A stretch of DNA of 64,000 nt from Tatumella citrea (lineage in GTDB: Bacteria > Pseudomonadota > Gammaproteobacteria > Enterobacterales > Enterobacteriaceae): the NCBI RefSeq assembly GCF_002163585.1, contig NZ_CP015579.1, forward strand, positions 2,914,001 through 2,978,000, given 5' to 3'. The notes under the pieces were generated by a model. The model did not search any database, was not told the origin of the DNA, and saw only the letters and a list, made by a program, of their open reading frames with translations. This document shows positions 1 through 9,844 of the stretch, piece by piece; the stretch's first letter is position 1; each line of letters begins with the position of its first letter. A program made the position numbers and the translations under genes.

Positions 1-878
1 TGAAATCACCTGAATTATGGGCGGGAATACGCCATCAGTCGGGGGTAAAGCATGACAATGAGCTACTCTCCAGCCATTTTCCTGCAGCAGAACAATGGCT
101 GACCGGACGGCTTATCCAGGAACAAAATGCCCGCTCATCAAGAATACTGCTCCAGCAACTGACAGATCTGCTGCCGGTAGGAAATAACCGCCAGGCCGTC
201 AGTCATTTTATTCGCCAGAATTTTGGCCAGACAGTACTCAGTTCACTGACTCAACCTCAGTTGCAACAGGTACTGACCATGTTGCAAAACGGTCAGATGG
301 ATATTCCCCAGCCACAGCAGTTGCGCACCACTGATCGAACATTGCTTCCGGCTGAACATCAGAATTTGCAACAGCAGGTGATTAAACTGACGATTTCCGG
401 GGGCGGTTCTCCGTCTGCGGTCTGGCAACAGTTGTTCAGTCTGATTTCGTTGAAAAATGGTGACCCTATCCCGTCACGATTTTACCCGCTTCTGTCCCAG
501 TATCTGCAGGCCAGAATCGCGCTGCACACCCACAGCCAGGCTTCATCGCTGACATTGCCGGCGTTATTAAAATCGTTAAAACAACCGCCATCAGATGCAG
601 AAGTCCAGCACCTGACAGGTTATTGCGAGCAGCAATTCTCTGCCGTTGCGACACAACCACTGACTGATGTTCAGGCGCAGGATGTGTTGCATCGTTTATT
701 TCGTTTACGGGCGGAACAGCTGATACTGGTGGGAAAAAAAGAATCTGCCGCAGGCCCGCAACCGCTGACTGCGGCAATTCCGGCTCCGGCACCAGCCAGT
801 TACTGGTCACGTTTGCCTCGTAGCTGGCTGATTATCCTGCTGGCCCTGGTGATTATTCTGCTGGTGTGGCTGTTCTAA
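1..878 (+). CDS. flk: Flagellar regulator Flk, C-terminal part (5' truncated by window)
   Basis: The reading frame is open from base 3 and has no start in the window, so about 291 C-terminal residues are present and the N-terminus lies upstream. The middle carries the NGQMDIPQPQQ and TDRTLLPAEH stretches that I recall from enterobacterial Flk. The protein ends in a single hydrophobic segment (last ~20 residues, WLIILLALVIILLVWLF), the C-terminal membrane anchor typical of Flk. Flk monitors flagellar ring assembly and affects the hook-to-filament export switch on the cytoplasmic face of the inner membrane. Its place before yfcJ and fabB matches the E. coli order. The stop overlaps the convergent rhodanese gene by 4 bases. 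Confidence 0.85.
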   Translation, partial: KSPELWAGIRHQSGVKHDNELLSSHFPAAEQWLTGRLIQEQNARSSRILLQQLTDLLPVGNNRQAVSHFIRQNFGQTVLSSLTQPQLQQVLTMLQNGQMDIPQPQQLRTTDRTLLPAEHQNLQQQVIKLTISGGGSPSAVWQQLFSLISLKNGDPIPSRFYPLLSQYLQARIALHTHSQASSLTLPALLKSLKQPPSDAEVQHLTGYCEQQFSAVATQPLTDVQAQDVLHRLFRLRAEQLILVGKKESAAGPQPLTAAIPAPAPASYWSRLPRSWLIILLALVIILLVWLF

Positions 879-1318
879 CAGCCACATTGTTTATCGGTTG
901 GTGATGACGGCCATTCTCCCGGGGTAGATCCCGTCGTCACCGGATGTTGATCACGTTTCCAGAAGTCCAGACCGCCTATCAGTTCACGCACATAAAAACC
1001 CGCCTGCACCAGCTTTAATGCACCTTTCGTCGAGCCGTTACAGCCGATACCATCGCAGTAAGTGATATACAACAATGACGGATCCAGCTGGGCCAGTGTC
1101 TTTGCTGTCATTGTGCGGTGAGGAAAACTGAGTGCCGTAGTGATATGCCCTTGCTGATAGTGGGCTTCAGACCGGACATCTAATACTACTATTTCCGGAT
1201 GACCATTTTGCAGGTCTTCTGCCAAATCCCAGGCATCTGAGTAGAATGCCAGTTTATGTTGCAAATATTCGACTGACTGGCCCGGTTGGGCAATGGGTGA
1301 CAGATTAAACTTCATCAT
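875..1318 (-). CDS. Single-domain rhodanese-family protein
   Basis: 147 residues forming one rhodanese-like domain with no signal peptide. The sequence shows VLDVRSEAHYQQGHI, the CH2A-type entry motif, and an active-site loop with the presumed catalytic Cys in ITYCDGIGCNGS. The loop after the Cys is short and contains a second Cys, as in several prokaryotic sulfurtransferase-like proteins with unassigned acceptors. A Cys pair also ends the protein (KQCGC). The gene is divergent from a MocR-type regulator with an 82-base intergenic region, so it may be that regulator's target. It is not present between flk and yfcJ in E. coli. The physiological substrate cannot be told from sequence. Confidence 0.8.
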   Translation of the reverse strand: MMKFNLSPIAQPGQSVEYLQHKLAFYSDAWDLAEDLQNGHPEIVVLDVRSEAHYQQGHITTALSFPHRTMTAKTLAQLDPSLLYITYCDGIGCNGSTKGALKLVQAGFYVRELIGGLDFWKRDQHPVTTGSTPGEWPSSPTDKQCGC

Positions 1319-1400
1319 TATTCTCCTTGCTAACTCAGCTCAGATTACCGCAGGATATGTGAACTATTAATACCATTTCTGGCGGACAGATAAGACCACT

Positions 1401-2825
1401 ATGCAACCCCCCTCTCCCTGGCTAATGATATTTGACAACTTAAAAGGTCGTGGCCATCGCGAGCGGTTATGTGAAACCCTGCGCCAGGCCATCCATCGCG
1501 GGCACCTCTCTGCAGGGCAAAAGTTACCTTCCAGCCGCCAGCTGGCTGCCGACCTGTCACTATCACGGGTAACCACAGAAGCAGCCTACAGCCAACTGGA
1601 GAGCGAAGGCTATCTGGTGCGTTATCAGGGGAAAGGCAGCTTTGTTGCAACATCAGTCAGAACTATCCATCGTTCTGCCAGCGATCCTTTTACTCTTCCG
1701 GCACTGTCAGAGCGTGGCCGACAAATTGTCGCTACCGGCGGGTGTCAGGATCCACGAACTCCGGCGGCATTTGCTGCCGGTTCACCGGATCTGCGAGAAT
1801 TCCCCTACCCCGTCTGGCAAAAATTATACGATGACATACTTCGCCGTCAGGATCTTCAATTATTAGGCTATGGTGATCCTCAGGGTTTAGCCGAATTACG
1901 AGCTGTCATTGCCGATTATCTGGCACTTTCACGGCAGGTGAATTGCACAGCTCAGCAGGTCATCATCCTCAGCAGTTCTCAACAGGCATTACAGTTAATC
2001 AGCATGTTATTGATCGATCCTCGGGATCAGGTGCTGGTTGAACAGGCCTGCTACCCTGGCGCGCGTAATGCATTTGCAGCAGCAGGTGCAGAATTATCTC
2101 CCCTGAAACTGGATGAACAGGGTGCTCAGGTCCCCGATATTGCTGCAAAACTGGCTTATCTGACCGTCGCTCATCAGTACCCACTAGGTATGTCAATGAG
2201 CCCGACACGCAGGAAGGAATGGTTAGAATGGGCTAAACAACATGAAGCCTGGCTGATTGAAGATGATTACGACGGTGAATTTCATTATCAGGATACGCCG
2301 TTACCGGCATTACAGTCAGAAGATCGCCATCAGCGGGTGATTTACCTGGGAACCTTCTCCAAAAGCCTTTTCCCGTCGCTGCGTCTCGCCTGGATGGTAC
2401 TGCCGGTATCACTGACCGACAGTATGGTACGGGCCAGGACTCTGACCGACGGGCACACCCCACAGATTTCTCAGGCGGTGACCGCCGAATTTATCCGGCG
2501 AGGCCATTTCGCTCAGCATTTACGGCTGATGCGTAAACTTTACGGCAGCCGTCGTCAGTTGCTGACAGAACAGCTACAACAAAACTTTGGCCAATGGCTG
2601 AGGGTGATCCCGGGTGATGGAGGACTACAGCTGACTGTTGAACTGCTCCGGGGCCAGGAAACTGCTCTCACCCGCCAGGCATCCGCTGGCGGGCTGATTT
2701 TGCCTCCGGTATCCCCGCTGTTTATCAGCGATCAGAAATTACAGGGCTGGATACTGGGTTATTCGGCCCTGCAACGGGCCGAAATTCTTGAAGCATGTCA
2801 GCGGCTTAAGGCGCTATTTGTCTGA
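1401..2825 (+). CDS. MocR/PdxR-type GntR regulator with aminotransferase-like domain
   Basis: 474 residues. Residues ~10-80 are a GntR winged helix ([26 protein letters not shown], then [13 protein letters not shown]). A long fold-type I aminotransferase-like domain follows with the PLP-site features [10 protein letters not shown] and [14 protein letters not shown], where the Lys in FSKS is the likely Schiff-base residue. MocR proteins use PLP or a related ligand as a sensor and usually act on a divergent gene, here the rhodanese. The ATG at 1401 is kept because it places the winged helix at the expected distance. The 3' end overlaps the convergent yfcJ by 28 bases. The regulated pathway is not evident. 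Confidence 0.85.
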   Translation: MQPPSPWLMIFDNLKGRGHRERLCETLRQAIHRGHLSAGQKLPSSRQLAADLSLSRVTTEAAYSQLESEGYLVRYQGKGSFVATSVRTIHRSASDPFTLPALSERGRQIVATGGCQDPRTPAAFAAGSPDLREFPYPVWQKLYDDILRRQDLQLLGYGDPQGLAELRAVIADYLALSRQVNCTAQQVIILSSSQQALQLISMLLIDPRDQVLVEQACYPGARNAFAAAGAELSPLKLDEQGAQVPDIAAKLAYLTVAHQYPLGMSMSPTRRKEWLEWAKQHEAWLIEDDYDGEFHYQDTPLPALQSEDRHQRVIYLGTFSKSLFPSLRLAWMVLPVSLTDSMVRARTLTDGHTPQISQAVTAEFIRRGHFAQHLRLMRKLYGSRRQLLTEQLQQNFGQWLRVIPGDGGLQLTVELLRGQETALTRQASAGGLILPPVSPLFISDQKLQGWILGYSALQRAEILEACQRLKALFV

Positions 2826-3991
2826 AAAAGTAACCGCAGAGAAATAATCAGACCCGCGAGCGCAGCACATGCACCGGCCAGATATACCGAGCCATAACCG
2901 AATCCACTGGCAAGCAATCCGGCAATCGGGCCGCTAATTCCATAAGCGATGTCCTGAAAGGCTGAAAAGCAGCCCAGTGCAGTTCCTCTGACTTTAGCAT
3001 CCACGCTGTGCACCACTTCCACACCCATTGCCGGGAATACCAGTGAGCATCCGCATCCTGTAAGGGCTGCGCCGGCAAATGCCATCCACTCATGAGTCCC
3101 CAGACACAATAACAGTAATCCCACGGTTTCTACCGCCAGGGAAATCATGGCAACCCGTACACCGCCAATTTTGTCGGGGAAACCGCCAAAGAAGATACGT
3201 ACCACAACATAGAATAAGCCAAAGGCCGTCAGCGTATAACCGGCATTTCCCCAGTGGCGATCGGCAAAATAGAGTGAAGTGAAAGCACCAATCACCGCAA
3301 ATCCCACTCCCTGTAATGCCAGCACTACTCCCGGTGTCAGAATCTGTCGAACGACACTAAACAGTGACGGCCGGTTGCCGCTGGAAACCGGGACTGACCG
3401 GACACTGAAACAACAAAGCAAGGCCACTATCGGACAAATTGTGGCTACCGCGCTGACCCCTAAAAAACCATAATGATGCTGAATCAGTAAGCCTAACGGG
3501 GCGCCAGCCGCCAACGCACCATAAATTGCCATACCATTCCATGACATTACGATGCCGGAGCGCTTTGGACCAATCAGCCCCAGCCCCCAGGTCAGATTGC
3601 CGGTAAACAGCAGGCTTTCACCAAAACCTAATAATAAACGGCCAATGATCAACAGTGTAAATTGCAGAGCCACTGAGCCGTTCAGTAATGCGGAACAGAG
3701 ATAGGCCACCCCGACCAGAATGATGACCGACATCCCCTGCAATGTTGTCAGCTTAGCGCCTCGCTGATCTGCCCGCTTCCCGGCAAAGCCACGGGTCAGC
3801 AAGGTGGCAAAAAACTGAATTCCCACCGCAAAACCGACCATGACATCATTCATTCCCAATTGTTGGTGCACGTACAACGGAATCACCGGCAGTGCCAGCC
3901 CGGCTGTCAGATAGGTAATAAAAACCGAGAAGGAGGTGATCCCTACCGGCAGTGTTGAGGCAGTTGTTTCTGGTAATGCAGCTTCAGCCAT
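2798..3991 (-). CDS. yfcJ: MFS transporter, YfcJ family
   Basis: About 397 residues with twelve hydrophobic segments, an MFS sugar-efflux-like permease of the YfcJ/YhhS group. The first loop motif [10 protein letters not shown] corresponds to the MFS motif A region. Location between flk and fabB agrees with yfcJ of E. coli, although a rhodanese/mocR pair and a peptidase gene have been added around it. I start it at the ATG at 3991 ([10 protein letters not shown]), preceded by GGAG about 10 bases upstream, rather than at the TTG three codons earlier. The 5' leader holds several inverted repeats. Substrate unknown. Confidence 0.8.
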   Translation of the reverse strand: MAEAALPETTASTLPVGITSFSVFITYLTAGLALPVIPLYVHQQLGMNDVMVGFAVGIQFFATLLTRGFAGKRADQRGAKLTTLQGMSVIILVGVAYLCSALLNGSVALQFTLLIIGRLLLGFGESLLFTGNLTWGLGLIGPKRSGIVMSWNGMAIYGALAAGAPLGLLIQHHYGFLGVSAVATICPIVALLCCFSVRSVPVSSGNRPSLFSVVRQILTPGVVLALQGVGFAVIGAFTSLYFADRHWGNAGYTLTAFGLFYVVVRIFFGGFPDKIGGVRVAMISLAVETVGLLLLCLGTHEWMAFAGAALTGCGCSLVFPAMGVEVVHSVDAKVRGTALGCFSAFQDIAYGISGPIAGLLASGFGYGSVYLAGACAALAGLIISLRLLFQTNSALSR

Positions 3992-4020
3992 GACAAACAA
4001 ACTCCATTAAGCTCTCCGGC

Positions 4021-4067
4021 CTGTGCCGCAGTGCACAGAGCCCGGGAAAGATCCGGGAATTCCCGGA
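4021..4067. promoter_or_regulatory. Cluster of inverted repeats upstream of yfcJ
   Basis: Between yfcJ and the divergent amidohydrolase gene there is a hairpin CTGTGC/GCACAG at 4021-4038 and a perfect 16-bp palindrome TCCGGGAATTCCCGGA at 4052-4067. The palindrome's left arm can also pair with CCCGGG at 4041. No T-run follows, so it is not a standard terminator. It could be an operator pair or a leader structure for yfcJ. No regulator is assigned. Confidence 0.45.
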
Positions 4068-4259
4068 AAAACCAGTGAACCATCGATTCTGACACAGCCA
4101 TCACACAGATCAAAACCCGATAAAGGTCATCCCGTGCTATCTGGCCTTCACTGACTAATGACAGAAGCGTCCGGGCAGTTTGATTAGATCTCACGTTTTG
4201 TATAACACAGATATCCCCGCTCCCTACAATACCCTTACATTCTCAACGGAGATAACAGA

Positions 4260-5429
4260 ATGGAAAGGATTAGCCGTGAAATCGTAAAACTGTCGGAGGA
4301 ATTTACCGGCATTCGCCATCAACTGCATCGTCATCCGGAAACCGGCTTTGAAGAATATGCCACCAGTCAGTGGCTGGCTGACTACCTGGAAAATCTGGGA
4401 TACGCGGTGAGCCGGGGAATTGGCGGAACCGGACTGGTCGCCACCCTTCAACAAGGCCAGGGAGTGAAACGACTGGGTTTACGGGCAGATATGGATGCTC
4501 TGCCGATTCAGGAAAATAGCGGTAAAGCATGGAGCAGCCATCAGCCTGGTAAATTCCATGGCTGCGGGCATGACGGACACACGACCATTCTGTTATGTGC
4601 TGCCCGATACCTGGCAGAACATCGTGATTTCAATGGGACATTGCAACTGATTTTCCAGCCTGCCGAAGAGACCCTTAGCGGCGCGAAAGCAATGATTGAT
4701 GATGGCTTGTTCCGCCGTTTTCCCTGTGATGCCATCTTTGCGATGCATAATATGCCGGGTCTGAAAGCCGGTGAGTTTTATTTCGCTGACGGTGCCTTTA
4801 TGGCTTCTTCAGACAACCTGCAAATTACTGTCACGGGTAAAGGTGCTCATGGTGCCATGCCGGAAAACGGCATTGATGCCACCCTGGTCGCCTGCCAGAT
4901 CGGTTGTGCATTACAGAGTATTGTCTCACGTAATATTGCTCCGGCAGATGCCGCGGTAATTACTATCGGCAGTATTCAATCCGGTGATGCTCCGAATGTG
5001 GTCAATGATACCGCCATTATGAAACTCAGTGTCCGGGCACTGAAACCGGAAGTGCGTGACAAAGTACTGGCCAGAATCCACCAACTGGTAACTGCTCAGG
5101 CAGAAAGTTTTGGCGCCACCGCCAGCATTTGCCAGTTAAATGGCAGTCCGGTGCTGATAAATGCCCCGCAAGAGACCGGGTTTGCGGCCGGAGTCGCCAC
5201 CCGGTTGTTTGGTGCAGACAAAGTCCATCTCAACACGCCGCCATTAATGGGGAGTGAAGACTTCACTTATATGCTGGAGGCGAATCCCCGTGGCTGCTAC
5301 CTGCTGGCTGGTAATGGCGATGAACAGGGTTACAGTGTTTTGCATAACCCTGGTTATGATTTCAATGATCAGTTAATAGTGCCATGTGCCAGTTTTTGGG
5401 TCGCGCTGGTGAGTGAATATCTTAAATAG
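4260..5429 (+). CDS. M20D-family amidohydrolase / N-acyl amino acid hydrolase
   Basis: 389 residues, the usual length for the M20D family (hippurate hydrolase, IAA-amino acid hydrolase, N-acetyl-diaminopimelate deacetylase). The sequence shows the opening RHQLHRHPETGFEEYATS, the metal-site motifs GLRADMDALP, FHGCGHDGHT and FQPAEET, the dimerisation-lid region GKGAHGAMP, and the C-terminal metal ligand stretch LMGSEDFTYML. It is a cytosolic metalloenzyme with no signal peptide that cleaves an acyl group from an amino acid or similar amide. The start at 4260 has CGGAGATAACAG just upstream. It is divergent from yfcJ and may form a functional pair with it. The exact substrate cannot be inferred. 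Confidence 0.85.
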   Translation: MERISREIVKLSEEFTGIRHQLHRHPETGFEEYATSQWLADYLENLGYAVSRGIGGTGLVATLQQGQGVKRLGLRADMDALPIQENSGKAWSSHQPGKFHGCGHDGHTTILLCAARYLAEHRDFNGTLQLIFQPAEETLSGAKAMIDDGLFRRFPCDAIFAMHNMPGLKAGEFYFADGAFMASSDNLQITVTGKGAHGAMPENGIDATLVACQIGCALQSIVSRNIAPADAAVITIGSIQSGDAPNVVNDTAIMKLSVRALKPEVRDKVLARIHQLVTAQAESFGATASICQLNGSPVLINAPQETGFAAGVATRLFGADKVHLNTPPLMGSEDFTYMLEANPRGCYLLAGNGDEQGYSVLHNPGYDFNDQLIVPCASFWVALVSEYLK

Positions 5430-5448
5430 ATACCGGTGAGCTGGCATA

Positions 5449-5481
5449 AAAAAACCGGCCCTGAAACAGGGCCGGTTTTTT
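5449..5481. terminator. Bidirectional rho-independent terminator between M20 gene and fabB
   Basis: A perfect 10-bp stem ACCGGCCCTG/CAGGGCCGGT with an AAA loop, preceded by seven or more A and followed by six T. It can terminate both the amidohydrolase gene and the convergent fabB. Confidence 0.9.
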
Positions 5482-5499
5482 GAATCTGCGGAAACAGGC

Positions 5500-6720
5500 T
5501 TATGCCTGGTATTTACGCATTGTCAGCGTGGCATTGGTGCCGCCGAAACCAAAACTGTTAGACATAACAGTCGTCAGTTTTTTCTCAGTCGGTTTAGTCA
5601 CGATGTTCATACCACTTGCCGCTTCATCTGGCTCTACGATGTTAATGCTTGGCGCAATAAAGCCATGCTCCAACATCAGTAAGCTGTAGATAGCTTCCTG
5701 CACCCCGGCAGCCCCTAACGAGTGGCCAGTCATTGCTTTGGTCGCAGACAGTGACGGAGTGTTATCGCCAAATACTTCGCGAATTGCTCCCAGCTCTTTC
5801 AGATCTCCGACCGGAGTCGACGTACCGTGGGTGTTCAGATAATCGATCGGGGTATCCACACCCTGCAACGCCATCTTCATACAACGCACGGCACCTTCAC
5901 CTGAAGGAGCAACCATGTCTGCACCATCAGAAGTCGCACCATAGCCAACAATTTCAGCATAAATGTGCGCGCCACGGGCTAATGCGTGTTCCAGTTCTTC
6001 AACCACAACCATTCCGCCGCCACCGGCGATAACAAAACCATCACGGTTTGCATCATAAGTACGGGACGCTTTTTCCGGAGTATCGTTATATTTGGTTGAC
6101 AGAGCACCCATCGCATCAAACTCACAGGCCATTTCCCAGCACAGCTCTTCACCACCACCGGCAAAGACGATGTCCTGCTTGCCTAACTGAATTTGCTCTA
6201 CCGCGTTACCAATACAGTGTGCAGAAGTAGCACAGGCTGAGCTGATAGAGTAGTTTACGCCATGGATTTTAAACGGAGTTGCCAGGCAGGCCGATACACC
6301 GGAAGCCATCGCTTTAGTAACCACATAAGGTCCGACAGCTTTCAGGCCACGCGGGCTACGCATTGCGTCCGCACCAAACACCTGGTAACGAGGAGAACCA
6401 CCACCTGAACCGGCAATCAGGCCGACACGTGGGTTGTTCTGATACTGCTCAACGCTCAGACCAGAGTCTTTAACCGCTTCTTCCATCGACAGATAGGCAT
6501 AGACAGATGCATCACTCATAAAACGCACAATTTTGCGATCGATAAGGCCGGTGGTATCAAGCTTAACATTTCCCCAGACATGGCTGCGCATGCCGGCTTC
6601 TTTCATTTCTTCTGAAAAGGTGATACCTGAGCGGCCTTCCCGCAGGGATGCCAGTACCTCTTGCTGATTATTACCAATGCTGGAAACAATCCCCAGGCCA
6701 GTGATCACTGCACGTTTCAT
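5500..6720 (-). CDS. fabB: 3-oxoacyl-[acyl-carrier-protein] synthase I
   Basis: 406 residues, the exact length class of E. coli FabB. It condenses malonyl-ACP with acyl-ACP and is needed for unsaturated fatty acid elongation. The catalytic Cys163 sits in [11 protein letters not shown]. The two catalytic His residues are in [12 protein letters not shown] and TGHSLGAAG, and the glycine-rich NSFGFGGTN is near the C-terminus. It is transcribed alone and divergently from mnmC. The upstream region carries candidate FabR and FadR sites, as in E. coli, where FadR activates and FabR represses fabB. Confidence 0.98.
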   Translation of the reverse strand: MKRAVITGLGIVSSIGNNQQEVLASLREGRSGITFSEEMKEAGMRSHVWGNVKLDTTGLIDRKIVRFMSDASVYAYLSMEEAVKDSGLSVEQYQNNPRVGLIAGSGGGSPRYQVFGADAMRSPRGLKAVGPYVVTKAMASGVSACLATPFKIHGVNYSISSACATSAHCIGNAVEQIQLGKQDIVFAGGGEELCWEMACEFDAMGALSTKYNDTPEKASRTYDANRDGFVIAGGGGMVVVEELEHALARGAHIYAEIVGYGATSDGADMVAPSGEGAVRCMKMALQGVDTPIDYLNTHGTSTPVGDLKELGAIREVFGDNTPSLSATKAMTGHSLGAAGVQEAIYSLLMLEHGFIAPSINIVEPDEAASGMNIVTKPTEKKLTTVMSNSFGFGGTNATLTMRKYQA

Positions 6721-6763
6721 TCAAAAGTCCTCATTCACATCACTTCGATTTACGGTGCACTTT

Positions 6764-6781
6764 AGCGTACACTTGTAAGCC
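6764..6781. promoter_or_regulatory. Candidate FabR operator upstream of fabB
   Basis: An imperfect palindrome AGCGTACA-CT-TGTAAGCC, half-sites AGCGTACA and (opposite strand) GGCTTACA, lies 44-61 bases before the fabB start. It resembles the palindromic FabR (YijC) site known for E. coli fabA and fabB. The match is by recall of the consensus, not a scored scan. Confidence 0.6.
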
Positions 6782-6782
6782 G

Positions 6783-6799
6783 AACAAGTCCGATCAGCA
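6783..6799. promoter_or_regulatory. Candidate FadR operator upstream of fabB
   Basis: On the minus strand the site reads TGCTGATCGGACTTGTT, close to the FadR consensus AGCTGGTCCGACNTGTT. It lies 63-79 bases upstream of the fabB start codon and next to the FabR-like palindrome. FadR binding upstream of the promoter activates fabB in E. coli, and the position agrees with that role. Confidence 0.75.
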
Positions 6800-6875
6800 A
6801 ATTCCCGTGTAAATTTGCGTCGCAGGAACTATATCGATAAAATTCGCTTATTGCCTGACCAATGAGCCTTAAGCC

Positions 6876-8885
6876 GTGAAGCCCTGCCGAATAGAACAAG
6901 CTACCCTCCGATGGAACGAACAGGGTACACCTGTTTCTGAATTTTTTGATGACGTCTATTTTTCTAACGACGACGGCCTAAATGAAACCCGCTATGTTTT
7001 TCTCGGCGGAAACCAGCTTCCGGCACGTTTCACCACTCATCCAAACGATCTTTTTATTGTTGCTGAGACCGGATTCGGTACAGGACTCAATTTTCTGACA
7101 CTCTGGCAGGCCTTTGACCAGGCGTTGTCTGATCATCCGCAAGCCAGCGTACAGCGCCTGCACTTCATCAGCTGTGAAAAATACTTACTCACCCGTCAGG
7201 ATATTATTGCTGCCCACCAGCACTGGCCAGAGCTGGCTAAATACGCAAGCCAGTTACAACAACAATGGCCGGAAGCCTTATCCGGATGCCAGAGAATGTT
7301 GTTTAACCATGGCCAGGTCACTCTTGACCTGTGGCTCGGTGATATTAACCTGCTGATTGATACTTTTGATGACAGCATGAATCATCAGGTCGATGCATGG
7401 TTTCTGGATGGTTTTGCTCCTTCCAAAAATCCGGAAATGTGGAATGACCGTGTATTCTCTGCCATGGCCCGACTGTCGCGCCAGGGCGGCACCTTTGCAA
7501 CTTTTACCGCCGCGGGTTTTGTCCGGCGCGGGCTGCAACAGGCAGGATTTCAGGCAGAAAAACGCAAAGGCTTCGGACGCAAACGGGAGATGCTGTGTGG
7601 CAGTTTGCCTCAGGCTGTGCCTGTCCCGGTATCACATCCCTGGTTTAACCGGCCAGCGGAAAAAGGAAAGGAAATTGCGGTTATTGGCGGCGGAATTGCC
7701 AGCGCCTGCCTGGCACTTGCTTTGCTTCGCCGTGGTTATCAGGTGAGTTTGTATTGTGCGGATGACGCTCCGGCCGCCAATGCGTCCGGTAATCGCCAGG
7801 GCGCACTCTATCCTTTATTGAACAGCCATGATCCGGCGCTGGCCACTTTTTTCCCGACAGCATTCAGCTTTGCGCGTCGGTTTTACGACACCCTGCCCTG
7901 CGAATTTGAACATAACTGGAGCGGTGTGCTGCAACTGGGCTGGGATGAGAAAAGTCAGCATAAGATCGATCAAATGCTGGAGATGGATTTACCATCATCT
8001 GTTGCCCGCGGTGTCGATGCTACGGAAGCCAGCAAACTGGCCGGGGTAGAAATAAACTGCGGAGGTATTTTTTATCCGCAGGGTGGCTGGCTTAATCCTG
8101 CGCAACTGACGACCAACCTGATCCGCATGGCAGAACAACAAGGCATGAGATGCTACTGGCAACATGACCTGCTGTCATTACAATCACAGGATGACGGATG
8201 GCAGTTAAATTTTGCCTCACTTCCGTCCAGACAACATGCTGCGGTGGTATTGGCGAATGGTCACCGGGTTAGTCAGCTAACTCAGTCAGCAAAGTTACCG
8301 GTTTATCCGGTCTCAGGCCAGGTCAGCCATATTCCTGCTTACCCGGGTTTGTCCGCGCTGAAAACCGTACTCTGTTACGACGGATATCTGACCCCTCTCA
8401 GCCCTCATTTTCAGACTCACTGTATCGGTGCCAGTTATCATCGTGGTGAAGAGAACGCCTGCTTTCGCGAGACAGACCAACAGGAAAATCGCCAGCGGCT
8501 GATTAACTGTTTGCCAGACAGTACGTGGGCGACAGAAGTGGATGTCTCGCAGCCACAGGCCAGGAACGGTGTGCGTTGCGCTATTCGTGACCACCTGCCT
8601 ATGGCAGGAGCATTACCCGACTATGACACCACCCTGTCCCGCTATTCAGCATTGCAGCAACTCAGCCGTCAGCCGGAATCGACTGAAACAGCTCCCGTCT
8701 GGCCACACCTTTTTGTGCTGGCCGCTCTGGGTTCGAGGGGATTATGCAGCGCACCTTTGGCCGCTGAAGTACTGGCAGCACAGATAAGTGGAGAGCCTCA
8801 GCTACTGGATGCCACTACTCTGGATGCCTTGCAACCAAACCGCTTCTGGATAAGAAAATTACTGAAAGGCCGCCCCGTCAACTGA
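6876..8885 (+). CDS. mnmC: Bifunctional tRNA mnm5s2U34 methyltransferase/FAD oxidoreductase MnmC
   Basis: 669 residues, the usual length. The N-terminal half is the SAM-dependent methyltransferase (GFGTG at residues 66-70, [15 protein letters not shown]). The C-terminal half is the FAD oxidoreductase that removes the carboxymethyl group (dinucleotide motif [17 protein letters not shown] near residue 268). Together they turn cmnm5s2U34 into mnm5s2U34 in tRNA. The GTG at 6876 is chosen because it reproduces the conserved N-terminus; an ATG at 6862 is out of frame. It is divergent from fabB. Confidence 0.97.
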   Translation: MKPCRIEQATLRWNEQGTPVSEFFDDVYFSNDDGLNETRYVFLGGNQLPARFTTHPNDLFIVAETGFGTGLNFLTLWQAFDQALSDHPQASVQRLHFISCEKYLLTRQDIIAAHQHWPELAKYASQLQQQWPEALSGCQRMLFNHGQVTLDLWLGDINLLIDTFDDSMNHQVDAWFLDGFAPSKNPEMWNDRVFSAMARLSRQGGTFATFTAAGFVRRGLQQAGFQAEKRKGFGRKREMLCGSLPQAVPVPVSHPWFNRPAEKGKEIAVIGGGIASACLALALLRRGYQVSLYCADDAPAANASGNRQGALYPLLNSHDPALATFFPTAFSFARRFYDTLPCEFEHNWSGVLQLGWDEKSQHKIDQMLEMDLPSSVARGVDATEASKLAGVEINCGGIFYPQGGWLNPAQLTTNLIRMAEQQGMRCYWQHDLLSLQSQDDGWQLNFASLPSRQHAAVVLANGHRVSQLTQSAKLPVYPVSGQVSHIPAYPGLSALKTVLCYDGYLTPLSPHFQTHCIGASYHRGEENACFRETDQQENRQRLINCLPDSTWATEVDVSQPQARNGVRCAIRDHLPMAGALPDYDTTLSRYSALQQLSRQPESTETAPVWPHLFVLAALGSRGLCSAPLAAEVLAAQISGEPQLLDATTLDALQPNRFWIRKLLKGRPVN

Positions 8886-8907
8886 TGACGGTGGCAGCTT
8901 CTGTGAT

Positions 8908-9192
8908 TCAGCCAGCCACTGCACTGCTGGCTTTATGATAAAGATCTTCCCACATGCTAAGGACCAGAATCTGATCCGGAGGCGATAACTCCTGCTGGCG
9001 AATCGCTGCCTGCAGGCTTTGCTCAACCTGTTGTTTCAGTGCCTGAGGGCTGGTTTCTCCCAGCAGCTCCAGTTCTGCAACCGACTGCGTCAGATGCCCG
9101 CGCAAATAACCACCGGCAAATAACTGATCATCGGAAGCACTCTCCACCATATCATCAATCATCGCCAGGATGTGCGCTTCAATTTCAACCAT
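8908..9192 (-). CDS. yfcL: YfcL family protein
   Basis: 94 residues, a small soluble acidic protein matching the E. coli YfcL pattern (ILAMIDDMVESASDDQLFAGGYLRGHLT, ending in MWEDLY). Its biochemical role is unknown. It sits convergently to mnmC and just upstream of nothing else on its strand; epmC (minus strand) precedes it by 32 bases, so it probably shares the epmC transcript. The synteny mnmC-yfcL-epmC is that of E. coli. Confidence 0.9.
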   Translation of the reverse strand: MVEIEAHILAMIDDMVESASDDQLFAGGYLRGHLTQSVAELELLGETSPQALKQQVEQSLQAAIRQQELSPPDQILVLSMWEDLYHKASSAVAG

Positions 9193-9224
9193 TACTCAGA
9201 ACCTCTCATTCAGGGGAATACCGC

Positions 9225-9770
9225 TTAGCACAACTCTTCCGGCCACGGAAAATGTTCAGCAGTCAGTGCCGGAGTCGCATAGAAACGGTTTAATGCTGTA
9301 ATAAACCGTAAGGGGCGCCCGGGAATTCCCCGCGCCAGGAAATCCGAAATTTTCTGATGAACTTTACGCTGAAATGCGACCCTGTCAGGTTCACAGTCTC
9401 CCTCCAGATTGTCGCAGCTGACATTGAACGGAAATCCGGCAGCGACCGAAAACATCCATTCAAACGCCTGAGGTGTAACTTCCACAGCCTCAAATTGCTG
9501 TTGCGTCTGTTGGTCACGCCCGTCAGGACAATACCAGTACCCAAAATCCACCAGCTTGCGGCGAGCTTCACCGGCGACACACCAGTGGGAAATCTCATGC
9601 AAAGCGCTGGCAAAAAAACCATGAGCGAAAACGATACGGTGAAAATCACTGTGTTGATCTGCAGGGAGATATACAGGCTCATCATCGCCTTTTACCAGCC
9701 GGGTATTAAATTCGTCGTAAAAACACTGGTCAAATATGACCATCAGATCCTGATAATTATGCGTTGTCAT
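9225..9770 (-). CDS. epmC: Elongation factor P hydroxylase EpmC
   Basis: 181 residues, the typical length of EpmC (YfcM). It hydroxylates the beta-lysylated Lys of elongation factor P after EpmA and EpmB have acted. The presumed metal-binding motif HEISHW is at residues 58-63, and a further conserved stretch is FGYWYCPDGR. It has no signal peptide or membrane segment. It is followed by yfcL on the same strand. Confidence 0.95.
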   Translation of the reverse strand: MTTHNYQDLMVIFDQCFYDEFNTRLVKGDDEPVYLPADQHSDFHRIVFAHGFFASALHEISHWCVAGEARRKLVDFGYWYCPDGRDQQTQQQFEAVEVTPQAFEWMFSVAAGFPFNVSCDNLEGDCEPDRVAFQRKVHQKISDFLARGIPGRPLRFITALNRFYATPALTAEHFPWPEELC

Positions 9771-9800
9771 TGATTACTCGTTACCTGATATACACCACTT

Positions 9801-9823
9801 TGAGCCGCCAGTACTGCGGCTCA
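9801..9823. terminator. Hairpin between yfcA and epmC
   Basis: A perfect 8-bp stem TGAGCCGC/GCGGCTCA around a 7-base loop lies between yfcA and epmC, which point the same way. There is no clear T-run on either side, so it may be a weak terminator, processing site or attenuator of the minus-strand transcript. Confidence 0.45.
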
Positions 9824-9844
9824 GTTCCCTGTGAGTCAGAAGAT

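Noticed and set aside
3943..4194. 83-codon minus-strand frame with GTG start between yfcJ and the amidohydrolase gene
   Set aside because: No ribosome binding site, runs into yfcJ in another frame, and lies across the inverted repeats of the yfcJ leader.
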